A stretch of DNA of 64,000 nucleotides from Streptomyces melanogenes (GTDB taxonomy: Bacteria > Actinomycetota > Actinomycetes > Streptomycetales > Streptomycetaceae): the NCBI RefSeq assembly GCF_014649795.1, contig NZ_BMTS01000018.1:109307-173306 (forward strand), in the 5' to 3' direction. Below, in pieces: positions 8,407 to 17,010 of the stretch. Below the pieces are notes generated by a model. It searched no databases. It saw nothing but the letters and a program-made list of their open reading frames with translations, and was not told where the DNA came from. The translations under genes and the position numbers were made by a program. The stretch's first letter is position 1; the number at the start of each line of letters is the position of its first letter.

Positions 8407-9420
8407 TCACGGCGTGGGTTTGATGTCGGGCCAGGTCAGTCCGACCGCGCCCCACACCGCGCCACCGCCGAACGCGGTGAGCAGCGTCCTGCTCCCGCAG
8501 CGAACGGCGCCGGTCCTGACCAGGTCGTCCATGACCAAGGGAATCGAGGCGGAGGAGGTGTTGCCGACCTCGCGGATGTTGGCGAAGCGGCTCGCGGCCG
8601 GCACGCCCACCAGGTCGGCGACCTTGTCCAGGATGCGCTGGTTGGCCTGGTGGCCGATGAACGCGCCGACCGAGTCGACCGGCCACTCCAGCCTTTCGAG
8701 CAGCAGTCTGGACACCTCGGTCATACGGCGTACCGCGTGGGCGAACATGTCGGGGCCGCGCATCTGCAGGCAGCGGTCCGCCAGTTCGGCGGCGCCTTCG
8801 GGATCGGGTCGGCGCGAGCCGCCCGCGTTGACGACGGCGAGGTCCTTCTGTGTGCCGTCACTGCCGAGGCAGACGGCCTGGACGGCACCGGGCTGGTCCC
8901 GGCCACCGCTGCGCAGGACCGCCGCCCCGGCGCCGTCGGCGAAGACCACGGCGGTCATCCGGTCGGCGGGATCGGTGATCGTCGACAGCGTCTCGGCCGC
9001 GAGGACCAGGACGCAGTCCGCCGACCCGGATCGGATCCAGGCGTCGCCCACGGCCAGGCCGTAGGTGAATCCGGAGCACGCGGCGGCGATGTCGAAGGCC
9101 GGGACCGTGCCGAGGCCCAGGCGCGCGGCAACCCAGGGGGCCGTCCCCGGCGAATGGTGATCGGGGGTTGTCGTCGTCAACACCACCAGATCAACCACCG
9201 GGTCGCCCGCGCTGCGCAGAGCGGCCCGGCCCGCCTCCACCGCCAAGTCCCCCGTGCTGGTACCCGGGTCCACCCAGCGCCTGCGCTCGATGCCCGTCCG
9301 CCTGCGGATCCACTCCGCGGTGGTGTCCAGCTCCGACAGCGGTGGATCGCCGTTCGCGACGATGCGCGGTGGCAGGAAGGACCCGATGCCGCAAACAACA
9401 GAAGCCAGGCTGGACGCCAT
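8407..9420 (-). CDS. Ketoacyl-ACP synthase III, KASIII-2 (first gene of the operon)
   Basis: This intact 337-aa FabH-like enzyme has Cys in IAAACSGFTYGL, His in FIGHQANQRIL and Asn in VGNTSSASIP, the Cys-His-Asn triad of decarboxylating condensing enzymes. It ends with FGGGAVWGAVGLTW, the usual FabH C-terminus. The start ATG 9418-9420 has GAGGA 5 nt upstream. Together with ACP2 and hydrolase B it forms a module repeated downstream as KASIII-1/ACP1/hydrolase A. The upstream region to 9702 is less GC-rich than its surroundings and probably holds the operon promoter. Confidence 0.9.
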   Translation of the reverse strand: MASSLASVVCGIGSFLPPRIVANGDPPLSELDTTAEWIRRRTGIERRRWVDPGTSTGDLAVEAGRAALRSAGDPVVDLVVLTTTTPDHHSPGTAPWVAARLGLGTVPAFDIAAACSGFTYGLAVGDAWIRSGSADCVLVLAAETLSTITDPADRMTAVVFADGAGAAVLRSGGRDQPGAVQAVCLGSDGTQKDLAVVNAGGSRRPDPEGAAELADRCLQMRGPDMFAHAVRRMTEVSRLLLERLEWPVDSVGAFIGHQANQRILDKVADLVGVPAASRFANIREVGNTSSASIPLVMDDLVRTGAVRCGSRTLLTAFGGGAVWGAVGLTWPDIKPTP

Positions 9421-9702
9421 CAAAATCCTCAAAGTCGGCAGCGGCCGCACTGACTCATTCGACATCCGCGCGCACATTTTTTCGGGCCCGGCATGCCGTG
9501 CAACCGGGCCGCATTCCAGGAATGACGGAACACAACTGCCAAAGAGAGGAAATCTGCGCCAGATAACGGGTGATGTCATTTCCCAACGCTATACTTTCCC
9601 GCTTTATCTACCTTCAAATCGTGGGCTGCGGAAACTGCCAGGTGGTGATCACCGTCCGATAATCGCTGCCGGTCGGAGCGAACCGCTCGCTACTGTGACC
9701 GT

Positions 9703-10158
9703 ATGACCACTGACTCCGTCTCAGCCGATGACATCGCCTCGCTGCCCCGCACCGAGTTCGCCTTCCCGGGCCCGCTGCGTGACCAGCTCGTCGCGGCCAT
9801 CCTCGATGGTTCCAAGACCTCCACGACCGGGCTCGTCATCGACTACGAGCACGAAGGGGAGCCACTGCCGTCCATCGGGAGCCGCGCGGTGGTCGTCGAC
9901 TCGGACGACCGCCCGGTCGCGGTCATCGAGGTCACCGGCGTACGTGTCGTGCCGCTGGCGGAGGTGGATTTCGCTCACGTGGTGGACGAGGGGGAAGGCG
10001 ACACCAGCATCGCCGGGTGGCGGGCGAACCACGAGGGGTTCTGGCACAGCGACGAAATGCGCGCGGCCTTGGAAGACCCGGAATTCACCGTGGACGACAC
10101 GACCTTGGTGGTACTGGAACGCTTCCGCCTCGTCGCCGACCTTCGCCCGGCCGATTGA
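9703..10158 (+). CDS. ASCH-domain protein
   Basis: The 151-aa protein has an ASCH fold. FPGPLRDQLVAAILDGSKTS is the typical first helix with a G-x-K-x-S/T signature. A strand GSRAVVVDSDDRPVAVIEV and a C-terminal ERFRLV strand follow. ASCH proteins are beta-barrel RNA-binding domains, and some act as amidohydrolases on modified nucleosides. The start ATG is at 9703. It is divergent from KASIII-2 and convergent with the kinase gene, 21 nt away. Confidence 0.83.
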   Translation: MTTDSVSADDIASLPRTEFAFPGPLRDQLVAAILDGSKTSTTGLVIDYEHEGEPLPSIGSRAVVVDSDDRPVAVIEVTGVRVVPLAEVDFAHVVDEGEGDTSIAGWRANHEGFWHSDEMRAALEDPEFTVDDTTLVVLERFRLVADLRPAD

Positions 10159-10179
10159 CCATCCGTATCGTCTCCGCGG

Positions 10180-12318
10180 CTATACCGGCACCGCGTACAG
10201 CCGCCCGAAGGTGCTGACGTAGACCAGACCGTTCGCCACGACCGGCGTGGACGCGGCGTCGCGGGTGGGGAACCTCCACCGCTGCTCGCCGCTCGCGGCA
10301 GCCACCGCGTACAGGTACTTGTCGTCGCTGGCCGTGGCGACGTACACCACCCCGTCGGCCACCGCCGGTGCGGAGAGGGCACCGCCGACGGGGAAGACCC
10401 ACCGCTTGCTTCCCGTGGCGGCGTCCAACGCGTACAGCAGTTTGCCGCCGCCGACGTAGACCACCCCGCCGGACACCGCCACCGGGCCACCGCGGCCGCT
10501 GGCGAAATCCCACTTCGGCTTGCCGTCGGCGGCATCCACCGCGAAGAGGCGCTCGCTGGAGGTGGTGCAGTACACCACGCCGTCAGCCACCACAGGCTGC
10601 GCCCAGGACACGATTCCGACGTCGGATTTCCACCGCTGCTCCCCGGTGCCGGCGTCCAGCGCGCACAGCATCCCGTCGCTGATCCTGCCGACGTACACCA
10701 CCCCGTCGGCCACCGTCGGCGCGGCCCGGAACGCCGTGGCGTCGGTGCGGAACTTCCACCGCTGCTTGCCGTCGGCGGCATTCACCGCGTACAGGTACGC
10801 GTCACTGCTGAAGTAGACCAGCCCGTCGGTCGCCGCCGGTGAATACACCTTCTCGCTGGTCGGGAAACTCCACCGCTGCTCGCCGGTGGCCATGTCCACC
10901 GCGTACAACCGCTTGCCGCCGCAGGCGTACACCAGCCCACCGGACATGGCCAGCGACGAAGGTACATCGGCGTCCTCGACGGTGCTGAACTTCCACCGCT
11001 GCCTGCCCGTGGCGGCGTCCAGCGCGTACAGAAACGCTTCTCGGCCGCCCACGTACACCGCACCGCCGAACACCAGCGGCGTCCCGTAGTTGGAGCCACC
11101 GCTGACGGACGTCCACCTGGGCTTGCGTCCGTCACCCTTCACGAAGTACCAACCGGCGAAGCCCAGTCCGCCCGCCGTGACGGTCCCGGCGAGGCCGAGC
11201 AGAGCCCGCCTGCGGGACACTCCGGTGGGTCCGGTGGCCGCGGCCGTGGAGGGCTCGGGCACTCGACGGGGAGAGTGCGCATATGCCCGGGGGCCGACAA
11301 CAGGAGTGGTCTCGGGGGACGTCTTACGCGGCTGAGCATCCGCGTGGTCCTGCTCCGCGGGGATCTGCCGGGGCGGCACCGGGTCGGAGGTCCCCGCCAG
11401 CACGGGGCGGGGCGGCGGCGAGGGTGTGGTGGTCCGCAGCTGTACGGTCCGGGCGACGGCCTCCGGCATCCAGTCGGCCTCGGTGAGCACCACCGGGACG
11501 GCCCGGTTGCCTCCAACCGACTCGGCCAGCTGGTCCAGCAGTTCGGCCGGGCTGGGCCGCTCTGCGGGGTCCTTCGCCAGACACCGTGCCACCACTGCTC
11601 GCAGGGCCGTAGGCAGTGCGGTCAGGTCGGGTTCTTCGTAGACCGTACGGAAGTTCACCGCGTGCGCCGAGCCGGTGCCGAACGGCCCTCCGCCGGTGGC
11701 GGTGAACGTGAGCACCGCCCCCAGGGCGAACACGTCACAGGCCGGTCCCACCGGCCGGGCGGTCAGTTGTTCAGGGGACATGAAGCCGGGGGTGCCGGGC
11801 ATCACACCGGTCTGGGTCAGCACGCTCGCCTCGCTCGCCAGCGAGATCCCGAAGTCGATCACCCGGGGCCCGTCGGCGGCCAGGAGCACGTTCGACGGCT
11901 TGAGGTCACGGTGGACCACCCCGGCCGCGTGGATGACCTCCAGCCCTTCGGCCAGCCCCGCCGCCAGCGCCAGCACCGGCTCCAGCGGCCAAGGCCCGTG
12001 TGCTGCCACCGCCTCCCCCAGAGACAGCCCCGGCACGTACACCGTGGCCAGCCACGCCGGTGATCCCTCGGGATCGGCGTCCACCACACCTGCGGTGAAG
12101 GCCCCGTTCACCGCCCGGGCCGCAGCCACTTCACGGGCGAACCGGCGCCGGAACTCCTCGTCCTCCGCGAGCTCGGAACGCACCACCTTCACGGCCACCG
12201 CACGCCCGCCGGGCGTGCGGCCCAGGTACACCCGCCCCATCCCGCCCGCGCCCAGTCGCGCCACGATCCGGTAGCGCCCCACCTGACGCGGGTCCCCCGC
12301 CTCCAGCGCCTCGAACAC
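10180..12318 (-). CDS. Ser/Thr protein kinase with C-terminal PQQ-like beta-propeller repeats (AfsK-like)
   Basis: This 712-aa membrane kinase has its kinase domain at about residues 16-275. The P-loop GAGGMGRVYLG, catalytic HRDLKPSN, DFG (DFGIS) and activation segment PGTPGFMSPEQ are all intact. A Pro-rich linker and one TM helix at about 370-392 (LLGLAGTVTAGGLGFAGWYF) follow. The C-terminus has at least seven PQQ-type blades, each with an LYALDAATGxxRWxF block. This is the AfsK layout, in which extracellular repeats may sense a ligand that controls antibiotic-linked phosphorylation. GTG 12316-12318 gives the family-typical MFEAL start. It lies near the KASIII module but is not in its operon. 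Confidence 0.9.
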   Translation of the reverse strand: MFEALEAGDPRQVGRYRIVARLGAGGMGRVYLGRTPGGRAVAVKVVRSELAEDEEFRRRFAREVAAARAVNGAFTAGVVDADPEGSPAWLATVYVPGLSLGEAVAAHGPWPLEPVLALAAGLAEGLEVIHAAGVVHRDLKPSNVLLAADGPRVIDFGISLASEASVLTQTGVMPGTPGFMSPEQLTARPVGPACDVFALGAVLTFTATGGGPFGTGSAHAVNFRTVYEEPDLTALPTALRAVVARCLAKDPAERPSPAELLDQLAESVGGNRAVPVVLTEADWMPEAVARTVQLRTTTPSPPPRPVLAGTSDPVPPRQIPAEQDHADAQPRKTSPETTPVVGPRAYAHSPRRVPEPSTAAATGPTGVSRRRALLGLAGTVTAGGLGFAGWYFVKGDGRKPRWTSVSGGSNYGTPLVFGGAVYVGGREAFLYALDAATGRQRWKFSTVEDADVPSSLAMSGGLVYACGGKRLYAVDMATGEQRWSFPTSEKVYSPAATDGLVYFSSDAYLYAVNAADGKQRWKFRTDATAFRAAPTVADGVVYVGRISDGMLCALDAGTGEQRWKSDVGIVSWAQPVVADGVVYCTTSSERLFAVDAADGKPKWDFASGRGGPVAVSGGVVYVGGGKLLYALDAATGSKRWVFPVGGALSAPAVADGVVYVATASDDKYLYAVAAASGEQRWRFPTRDAASTPVVANGLVYVSTFGRLYAVPV

Positions 12319-12420
12319 CCTTACCCCACAACCCCTTTGGCCTTCCGGACGGGCCGACCCCGCCGGCTCGGACGGAGAGAGCCCACATGATGCCCGAATC
12401 CCCATCGGCGTGAAGACGGC

Positions 12421-12437
12421 GCTACGAATTGCGTAGC
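12421..12437. repeat. 17-bp inverted repeat upstream of the kinase
   Basis: GCTACG at 12421-12426 and CGTAGC at 12432-12437 flank AATTG. The palindrome is about 100 bp upstream of the kinase start and about 150 bp upstream of the methyltransferase start, in the divergent intergenic region. It could be an operator; no bound factor can be named. Confidence 0.45.
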
Positions 12438-12584
12438 ACGAGCGGGACATGACGGCGACATTCCCGGCGACCGATGCCTCGGCCCGTCCACGGACGAGCC
12501 GCCTCCTTTGGCAGCCTCGGTGATAATCTATTGCACTGTCGACTTGCTCAGAGCTCTTCCCCACACGCGGAGGTACGAGCGCAG

Positions 12585-13289
12585 ATGACGGATTCGGCGG
12601 AGTTCTGGGACCGTCGGTACACCCACGGCGACCTCGGCTGGACGCTCGCCCCCCATCCGCTGGCGGTCGCGGAGCTCGCGCTCGTACCGCCGGACACCTC
12701 CGCCGGGCCGAACGCGCCGGGACGCCTGGCCCTCGACCTCGGCGCGGGCGCCGGCCGCCATTCGCTGTGGCTGGCCCGGCGCGGTTGGCGGGTGACGGCC
12801 GTGGACTTCTCCGCGACGGCCCTGGAGCGCACCCGCCGACAGGCCGCGGCCGAGGAGCTGGACGTGACGACCGTCCTCGCGGATCTGGATTCCTACGAGC
12901 CGCAGCAGGGCGCCTTCGGCCTCGCCCTCATCACGTACGTACACCCCGAACCGCCGCTGCGGGCCGCCCTGTTGGAGCGCGCGGCCAAAGCGCTGGCTCC
13001 CGGCGGGCGGCTGGTCATCGTGGGGCACCATCTCGACAACCTCGGCAGGGGCCTCGAAGGCCCGTCCGACCCGGAGCGGATGTTCACTCCGGAGCGCCTC
13101 TCCGCCGAGCTGCCGGAGCTGCGCGTCGAGCGGGCCGAGCGGGTCATCCACATCGTCCCCACCGCGTCCGGCGAGCGCGAGGCGTACGCCACCGTGATCC
13201 GGGCCGGTCGCGCCACCACCGACCGCCCGGGTGAGCCCCCGTCAGAGGCCGGGCTGCCGCACCACGAGCCGTACCAGGAGATTCCGTAG
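12585..13289 (+). CDS. Class I SAM-dependent methyltransferase
   Basis: The 234-aa protein has SAM-binding motif I at LALDLGAGAGRHSLWLARRG, an acidic residue in TAVDFSATAL, motif II at LALITYVHPEP and motif III at LAPGGRLVIVG. The N-terminal FWDRRYTHGDLGW segment is typical of TehB-like or thiopurine-type small methyltransferases. ATG 12585 is chosen because GGAGG lies 11 nt upstream. The gene's last 48 nt overlap the convergent MarR gene. The substrate is unknown. Confidence 0.88.
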   Translation: MTDSAEFWDRRYTHGDLGWTLAPHPLAVAELALVPPDTSAGPNAPGRLALDLGAGAGRHSLWLARRGWRVTAVDFSATALERTRRQAAAEELDVTTVLADLDSYEPQQGAFGLALITYVHPEPPLRAALLERAAKALAPGGRLVIVGHHLDNLGRGLEGPSDPERMFTPERLSAELPELRVERAERVIHIVPTASGEREAYATVIRAGRATTDRPGEPPSEAGLPHHEPYQEIP

Positions 13290-13709
13290 AGCCTCGCGCT
13301 CCTCGGCGGACAGGGGGCCGAGGAACTCCTGATGGACTTCGGCCAGCACCTCCTGCGCCTCCAGCAGGCGTGCGATGCCCTGTTCGGTCAGGTGCAGGGC
13401 CGACGTCCGGCGGTCGGGGCCCCGTCTGCGCTCCATCAGCCCCGTCCCCTCCAGCTTGTCGACCAGGGCGACGATGGTCGTGCGGTCGATCCGGAGCTTG
13501 TTGCCCACGGCCCGCTGGTTCAGCCCCGGTTCGGCCGCGACGACGCTCAGGACACCGAATTGACGCATCGTCACATGAAGGGGGCACAGGTTCCGTTCGG
13601 CGCATTCCGTGACCGCCTGGGCGGCCTTGCGCAGCAGGAAGCCGTGCCACTGCTGAAGCCCTTCGAACAAGGGCCGGTCCCCAACGCCGAGTTCTCCGCT
13701 CACCGTCAT
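13242..13709 (-). CDS. MarR-family transcriptional regulator (probable regulator of the MFS gene)
   Basis: The 155-aa protein has a winged helix-turn-helix: LNQRAVGNKLRIDRTTIVAL is the recognition region and MERRRGPDRRTSALHLT is the wing with the D-x-R signature. It is divergent from the MFS transporter at 14043. The 333-bp region between them holds a promoter and two palindromes. This layout is typical of a repressor that releases an efflux gene when a phenolic or drug ligand binds. Confidence 0.88.
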   Translation of the reverse strand: MTVSGELGVGDRPLFEGLQQWHGFLLRKAAQAVTECAERNLCPLHVTMRQFGVLSVVAAEPGLNQRAVGNKLRIDRTTIVALVDKLEGTGLMERRRGPDRRTSALHLTEQGIARLLEAQEVLAEVHQEFLGPLSAEEREALRNLLVRLVVRQPGL

Positions 13710-13854
13710 TTCTCCGGCCCCCCTCGGATCCGACAGCGGCAGTGGCTGTCTTTCGGACAGAACATCAACGCCGCCGCCACCCGTCAAGCCTTCAACAGCG
13801 GGCGCGCACCCGTGACGAGTCGGACAGGTCGCCCGTTTCCCCAACTGAGCTCTT

Positions 13855-13876
13855 GCGTGCACCAGTTGATGCACGC
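13855..13876. promoter_or_regulatory. Inverted repeat, candidate MarR operator
   Basis: GCGTGCA at 13855-13861 and TGCACGC at 13870-13876 form a 7-bp inverted repeat with an 8-nt spacer. It lies 19 bp upstream of the MFS -35 box and about 145 bp before the divergent MarR start. A second short palindrome, TTCATTGATGAA, lies at 13951-13962, downstream of the -10. Either could bind the MarR protein. Confidence 0.45.
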
Positions 13877-13894
13877 GAGGGCCCCTCCTCCGCG

Positions 13895-13923
13895 TTGACG
13901 ATTCCTTCGGGCGGTCCCATACT
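13895..13923 (+). promoter_or_regulatory. Sigma-70-type promoter for the MFS gene
   Basis: TTGACG at 13895-13900 is separated by exactly 17 bp from CATACT at 13918-13923. This resembles a vegetative HrdB-type promoter. It points at the MFS gene starting 120 bp further on. The palindrome at 13951-13962 would lie in the early transcribed region, where a repressor could block elongation or initiation. Confidence 0.55.
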
Positions 13924-14042
13924 GACCCATCAGGGTCTCTGACTATCAGCTTCATTGATGAATCGGCCTTCCGGACAGTCATGGAGGCAGGGGCGTGGGC
14001 AGCCGCGGCCCGTCAGCAGGCCACCGGGCCGGAGGGAACACG

Positions 14043-15278
14043 ATGAACAAGCACGCCAACGACGCCCAGGACATGCGGCTGGTCTACGCCGGGTCCTTCC
14101 TCGGCAACTTCGACCGGATCGTCATCACGCCCCTGCTGCTGCCCGCGTCCAAGGGCCTGGGCGTCAGCGTCTCCCACGTCACGATCGCGCTCACGGTCTA
14201 TCTGCTGCTGTTCGGCCTGATGCAGCCTGTGCACGGGCTCATCTCCGACGTATACGGGCGCGTACGGGTCATGCGGGCGGCCCTGTTCGCCATGTGCGTC
14301 GCCGACCTGGTGTCCGCGCTGGCCCCCAACCTGGGCGTGCTCATCCTCGGACGCGCGCTCGCGGGCGCGTCGGCGGCCGCCCTGCTGCCGGTGATGGTGG
14401 CGTACGTGGGCGACCGGCTGCCCTTCGCCCAGCGGCAGCGGACCGTGGCGAGCGTGCTGGCGGCCGGGGCGGTCGGCACGGCCGCCGCGACCGTGGTCGC
14501 CGGTGTGTTCACCCACCTGTGGAGCTGGCGCGCGGCGATCCTGCTGGTCGCGATCTGCTCGCCGCTGCTCGCCCTCGCCTTCGGCCGTCTGCCGGAGGCC
14601 TCCGCCCCGGCACCCAGCGGCACGAGCGTGAAGACCCGGCTCGGCATGGTCTTCCGCATCGGCTGGTTCCGGTTCCTCGTGGTGTTCGCGGTCTTCGAGG
14701 GCGCGGCCATGCTGGGCTTCTTCAACTTCTTCAACACCGCGCTGCAGTCGGGCGGGCACAGCGTCGTGTACGCCGGTCTCGTCACCGGCAGCTACGGACT
14801 GGCCGCGGTGGCTGGCGGCGTAGCCGTGCGCACCCTGGGCAACCGCGTGTCGGCGGCGACCCACTTCGCCGTCGGCAGCGTGCTGCTCGGCGTGGGCTAT
14901 CTGGTCTGCGTGCCCGCCCAGTCGATGGTGACCGTGCTGGTGGGCAGCGTGCTGTCCGGGCTCGCCTTCGCGCTGGTCCAGTCCACCGTGCAGACCTGGG
15001 GCACGGAGGTCGCGCCGCCCCAGGTACGTGGCATCGCCACCTCGTTGGTGGCCTGCGCGGTGTACACCGGGGCCGCGCTCAGCACGTATCTGGTGAGCGG
15101 GCTTGCGGACGACGAGCACTTCGGCACGCTGTTCGCGATCGCCGCCGCCGTCACCCTGCCCGTCGCCCTCGTCGGCCCGGTCGCCCGGGCGCGGTTCTCG
15201 GCCGCGCTGGCGGGTCGACGCGACCAGCCCCACCCGGCCGAGGCGCCGCCGGCCCGTCCCGCGAACCAGAACCCGTAG
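14043..15278 (+). CDS. MFS transporter (drug-efflux type)
   Basis: This 411-aa integral membrane protein has about 12 hydrophobic segments. The loop GLISDVYGRVRVMRAA between TM2 and TM3 is the MFS motif A. LILGRALAGASAAALLPVMVAY fits motif B and its surroundings. The start ATG 14043 has GGAGGG 9 nt upstream. The cytosolic C-terminal tail is Pro-rich. Control by the divergent MarR protein suggests inducible export of a small toxic molecule. Confidence 0.88.
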   Translation: MNKHANDAQDMRLVYAGSFLGNFDRIVITPLLLPASKGLGVSVSHVTIALTVYLLLFGLMQPVHGLISDVYGRVRVMRAALFAMCVADLVSALAPNLGVLILGRALAGASAAALLPVMVAYVGDRLPFAQRQRTVASVLAAGAVGTAAATVVAGVFTHLWSWRAAILLVAICSPLLALAFGRLPEASAPAPSGTSVKTRLGMVFRIGWFRFLVVFAVFEGAAMLGFFNFFNTALQSGGHSVVYAGLVTGSYGLAAVAGGVAVRTLGNRVSAATHFAVGSVLLGVGYLVCVPAQSMVTVLVGSVLSGLAFALVQSTVQTWGTEVAPPQVRGIATSLVACAVYTGAALSTYLVSGLADDEHFGTLFAIAAAVTLPVALVGPVARARFSAALAGRRDQPHPAEAPPARPANQNP

Positions 15279-15315
15279 CGGCCGGGCTTCGGCGACGCAC
15301 TCCGCTCGGGGGCCG

Positions 15316-15795
15316 TCAGGCGGCCACGGTGTCCCACACCATCTGCGACGAGGGGCGTCGGGGGTGCTGAGGCGCGCACTCGGCGAGCGTCGCCATCCAG
15401 GCGCCGATCTCCTGCAGCTCCTTGCGCCCGACGGCGGCCCGTACACGCGGGAACCACCGCTGGTCCTCGGCGTCCATGTGCCGCTCGACGATGTCCATCA
15501 GCAGACGCGCCTTGGCGTCGAAGGCGACGGCGTCGCGGCGCATCTCGTACAGCTCGGCGGCCAGCACGTCGGCGATGTGGTGCTCCTCCGCGAAACCCAG
15601 GATGTCCGGCTCGGTCTCCGGGACGAGGACGCCGACGCGGGGATACATGCCCTCCCGCTCGATGTACGTGTACACGGTCAGTGCGCGCAGGAAGGGCTCT
15701 ATCACCTGGGCATCCCGCTCGGCCCGATAGGAGTGGATCAGCCGCCTGATCTCCTTGTGGCCTTCCCTCAGCATCACGATCGCGTCGGTGGACAT
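15316..15795 (-). CDS. Hemerythrin HHE-domain protein
   Basis: The 159-aa, mainly helical protein shows the metal-ligand pattern of hemerythrin-like domains: H in LREGHKEIRRL, H-H in FAEEHHIADVL, and H with E/D in ERHMDAEDQRWFP. The second-helix ligand is Glu in IEREGMYP rather than His. Such proteins bind a di-iron site and sense or buffer O2, NO or iron. The gene is convergent with the MFS gene, 37 nt away. Confidence 0.85.
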   Translation of the reverse strand: MSTDAIVMLREGHKEIRRLIHSYRAERDAQVIEPFLRALTVYTYIEREGMYPRVGVLVPETEPDILGFAEEHHIADVLAAELYEMRRDAVAFDAKARLLMDIVERHMDAEDQRWFPRVRAAVGRKELQEIGAWMATLAECAPQHPRRPSSQMVWDTVAA

Positions 15796-15905
15796 GGGCA
15801 GCTCCCTGGGACACAGGACTCACTTCCGTCCAGCCCCATACCCGGCGAACCGGATGATCACGCACCGCTTGCGCGGCCGCTCACCCGTGACCGCTGCCCG
15901 TTCCG

Positions 15906-16232
15906 TCACTTGCCGCCGAGTGCGCGCTTGAGCTGGGCCTTGTTCATGTCGGAGCGGCCGTGGATGTTGCGGCGCTGGGCCTCGGCGTAGAGCTGGTCGT
16001 ACGTCGGCCCCTGCGAGCCGCTGTGCGAGCGCCGGCCACCGCGCCTGGCGGACGACATGTCCTGCGTGGAGCTCTTGCTGGCGGTCTTGGACTCACCGGA
16101 GCGGGCACGCTCCTTGTTCACGGTCCTGGCGGCGATCTCCTTGGCCCGCTTGGTGCTCTCACCGCGCTGTTCGGCGCTCTCCTTGATGTGCTCGTACTGA
16201 CGTTCCCGCTTGGGGCTGGATCCACGAGGCAT
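15906..16232 (-). CDS. Small basic protein with a Rho-N-like C-terminus ('plasmid stabilization' type)
   Basis: The 108-aa protein has a highly charged, Lys/Arg/Glu/Ser-rich N-terminal half (MPRGSSPKRERQYEHIKES) and a C-terminal SAP/Rho-N-like helix pair (YDQLYAEAQRRNIHGRSDM and KAQLKRAL). Proteins of this shape are widespread in Streptomyces and are usually annotated as plasmid-stabilisation or Rho termination factor N-terminal domain proteins. A nucleic-acid-binding, stress-related role is likely but not shown by the sequence. Confidence 0.75.
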   Translation of the reverse strand: MPRGSSPKRERQYEHIKESAEQRGESTKRAKEIAARTVNKERARSGESKTASKSSTQDMSSARRGGRRSHSGSQGPTYDQLYAEAQRRNIHGRSDMNKAQLKRALGGK

Positions 16233-16386
16233 GACGACTCCTCGACCACTCTGGGTGATTGTTCTCGTACGTAATCTCACCTTGTGTTGACACGACCGGC
16301 TCCGCAATCGGGCGGGGTCGACCGTACCCGTCCATGGTCGCCGGGTGCCCCGTTCACGGCCGACGATGCTCCGGGCTCAGCCGGTC

Positions 16387-17010
16387 TTATCCGGTCTCAG
16401 GGCCTGCCGCCTCCGTCTCCACCTGCCCCAGCGTCCGGCCGGTACGGGCCGAGCGTGCCCGCCTCGGGTCGGGCGTTCCGTCGGTGGAGGCGTGTCCGTC
16501 GGTGTGCTTGACCAGGAGCCACGCCTCGCGCTCCCCGTCCTCCTCGGTGCGGAAGCGGGTGAGCGAGTAGCCGCCGTGCAGTTTGCGGCCGTGCAGGCTG
16601 AACGAGGCGTGGCCCTGTTCCAGGGCTCGGGTCAGGGGGATCTCCCGGCCGTCGCGGCCGGAGGAGAGGTTGCGGTAGGTGCCCTCGTCCCACACGATCA
16701 CCGTGCCGCCGCCGTATTCACCCTTGGGGATGACGCCCTCGAAGTCGCGGTACTCCAGCGGGTGGTCCTCGGTCGGGGTCGCGAACCGCTGGTCGTGGGG
16801 GTCCTTCGACGGCCCCTTGGGAACGGCGAAGGACTTCAGGACCCCGTCGGCCTCCAGCCGGAAGTCGAAGTGCATGCTGCGCGCGTCGTGGATCTGCACG
16901 ACAAAGGAGGGCTGCTCGGCGGGCTCCCGGGCCGCTCGTCCTCGGGGTTCGGCGGTCTTGGCGAAGTCGCGTCGCTGCTGGTAGCGCGCCAACGCCTTCT
17001 TGGCCGACAT
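16387..17010 (-). CDS. LigD-type 3'-phosphoesterase (PE) domain protein
   Basis: The 207-aa protein is a stand-alone copy of the 3'-phosphoesterase domain found in LigD of bacterial non-homologous end joining. Visible signatures are FVVQIHDARSMHFDFRLEADG (metal-binding His/Asp), SFAVPKGPSKDP, EDHPLEYRDFEGVIPKGEYG and VIVWDEGTY. It trims 3'-phosphates and terminal ribonucleotides at DNA ends. No ligase, polymerase or Ku gene is next to it. Confidence 0.9.
   Translation of the reverse strand: MSAKKALARYQQRRDFAKTAEPRGRAAREPAEQPSFVVQIHDARSMHFDFRLEADGVLKSFAVPKGPSKDPHDQRFATPTEDHPLEYRDFEGVIPKGEYGGGTVIVWDEGTYRNLSSGRDGREIPLTRALEQGHASFSLHGRKLHGGYSLTRFRTEEDGEREAWLLVKHTDGHASTDGTPDPRRARSARTGRTLGQVETEAAGPETG

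Noticed and set aside
4885..9420. OleABCD olefin pathway or gamma-butyrolactone synthesis
   Set aside because: A KASIII with an alpha/beta hydrolase recalls OleA/OleB, but OleC, OleD and AfsA-type genes are missing and two ACPs are present.
13955..15370. Long Arg/Gly-rich frames on both strands across the MFS gene
   Set aside because: They are shadow frames with no hydrophobic pattern or RBS; the MFS frame has all family motifs.
16387..17010. Complete LigD end-joining locus
   Set aside because: Only the phosphoesterase domain is encoded; no ligase, primase-polymerase or Ku gene is near.
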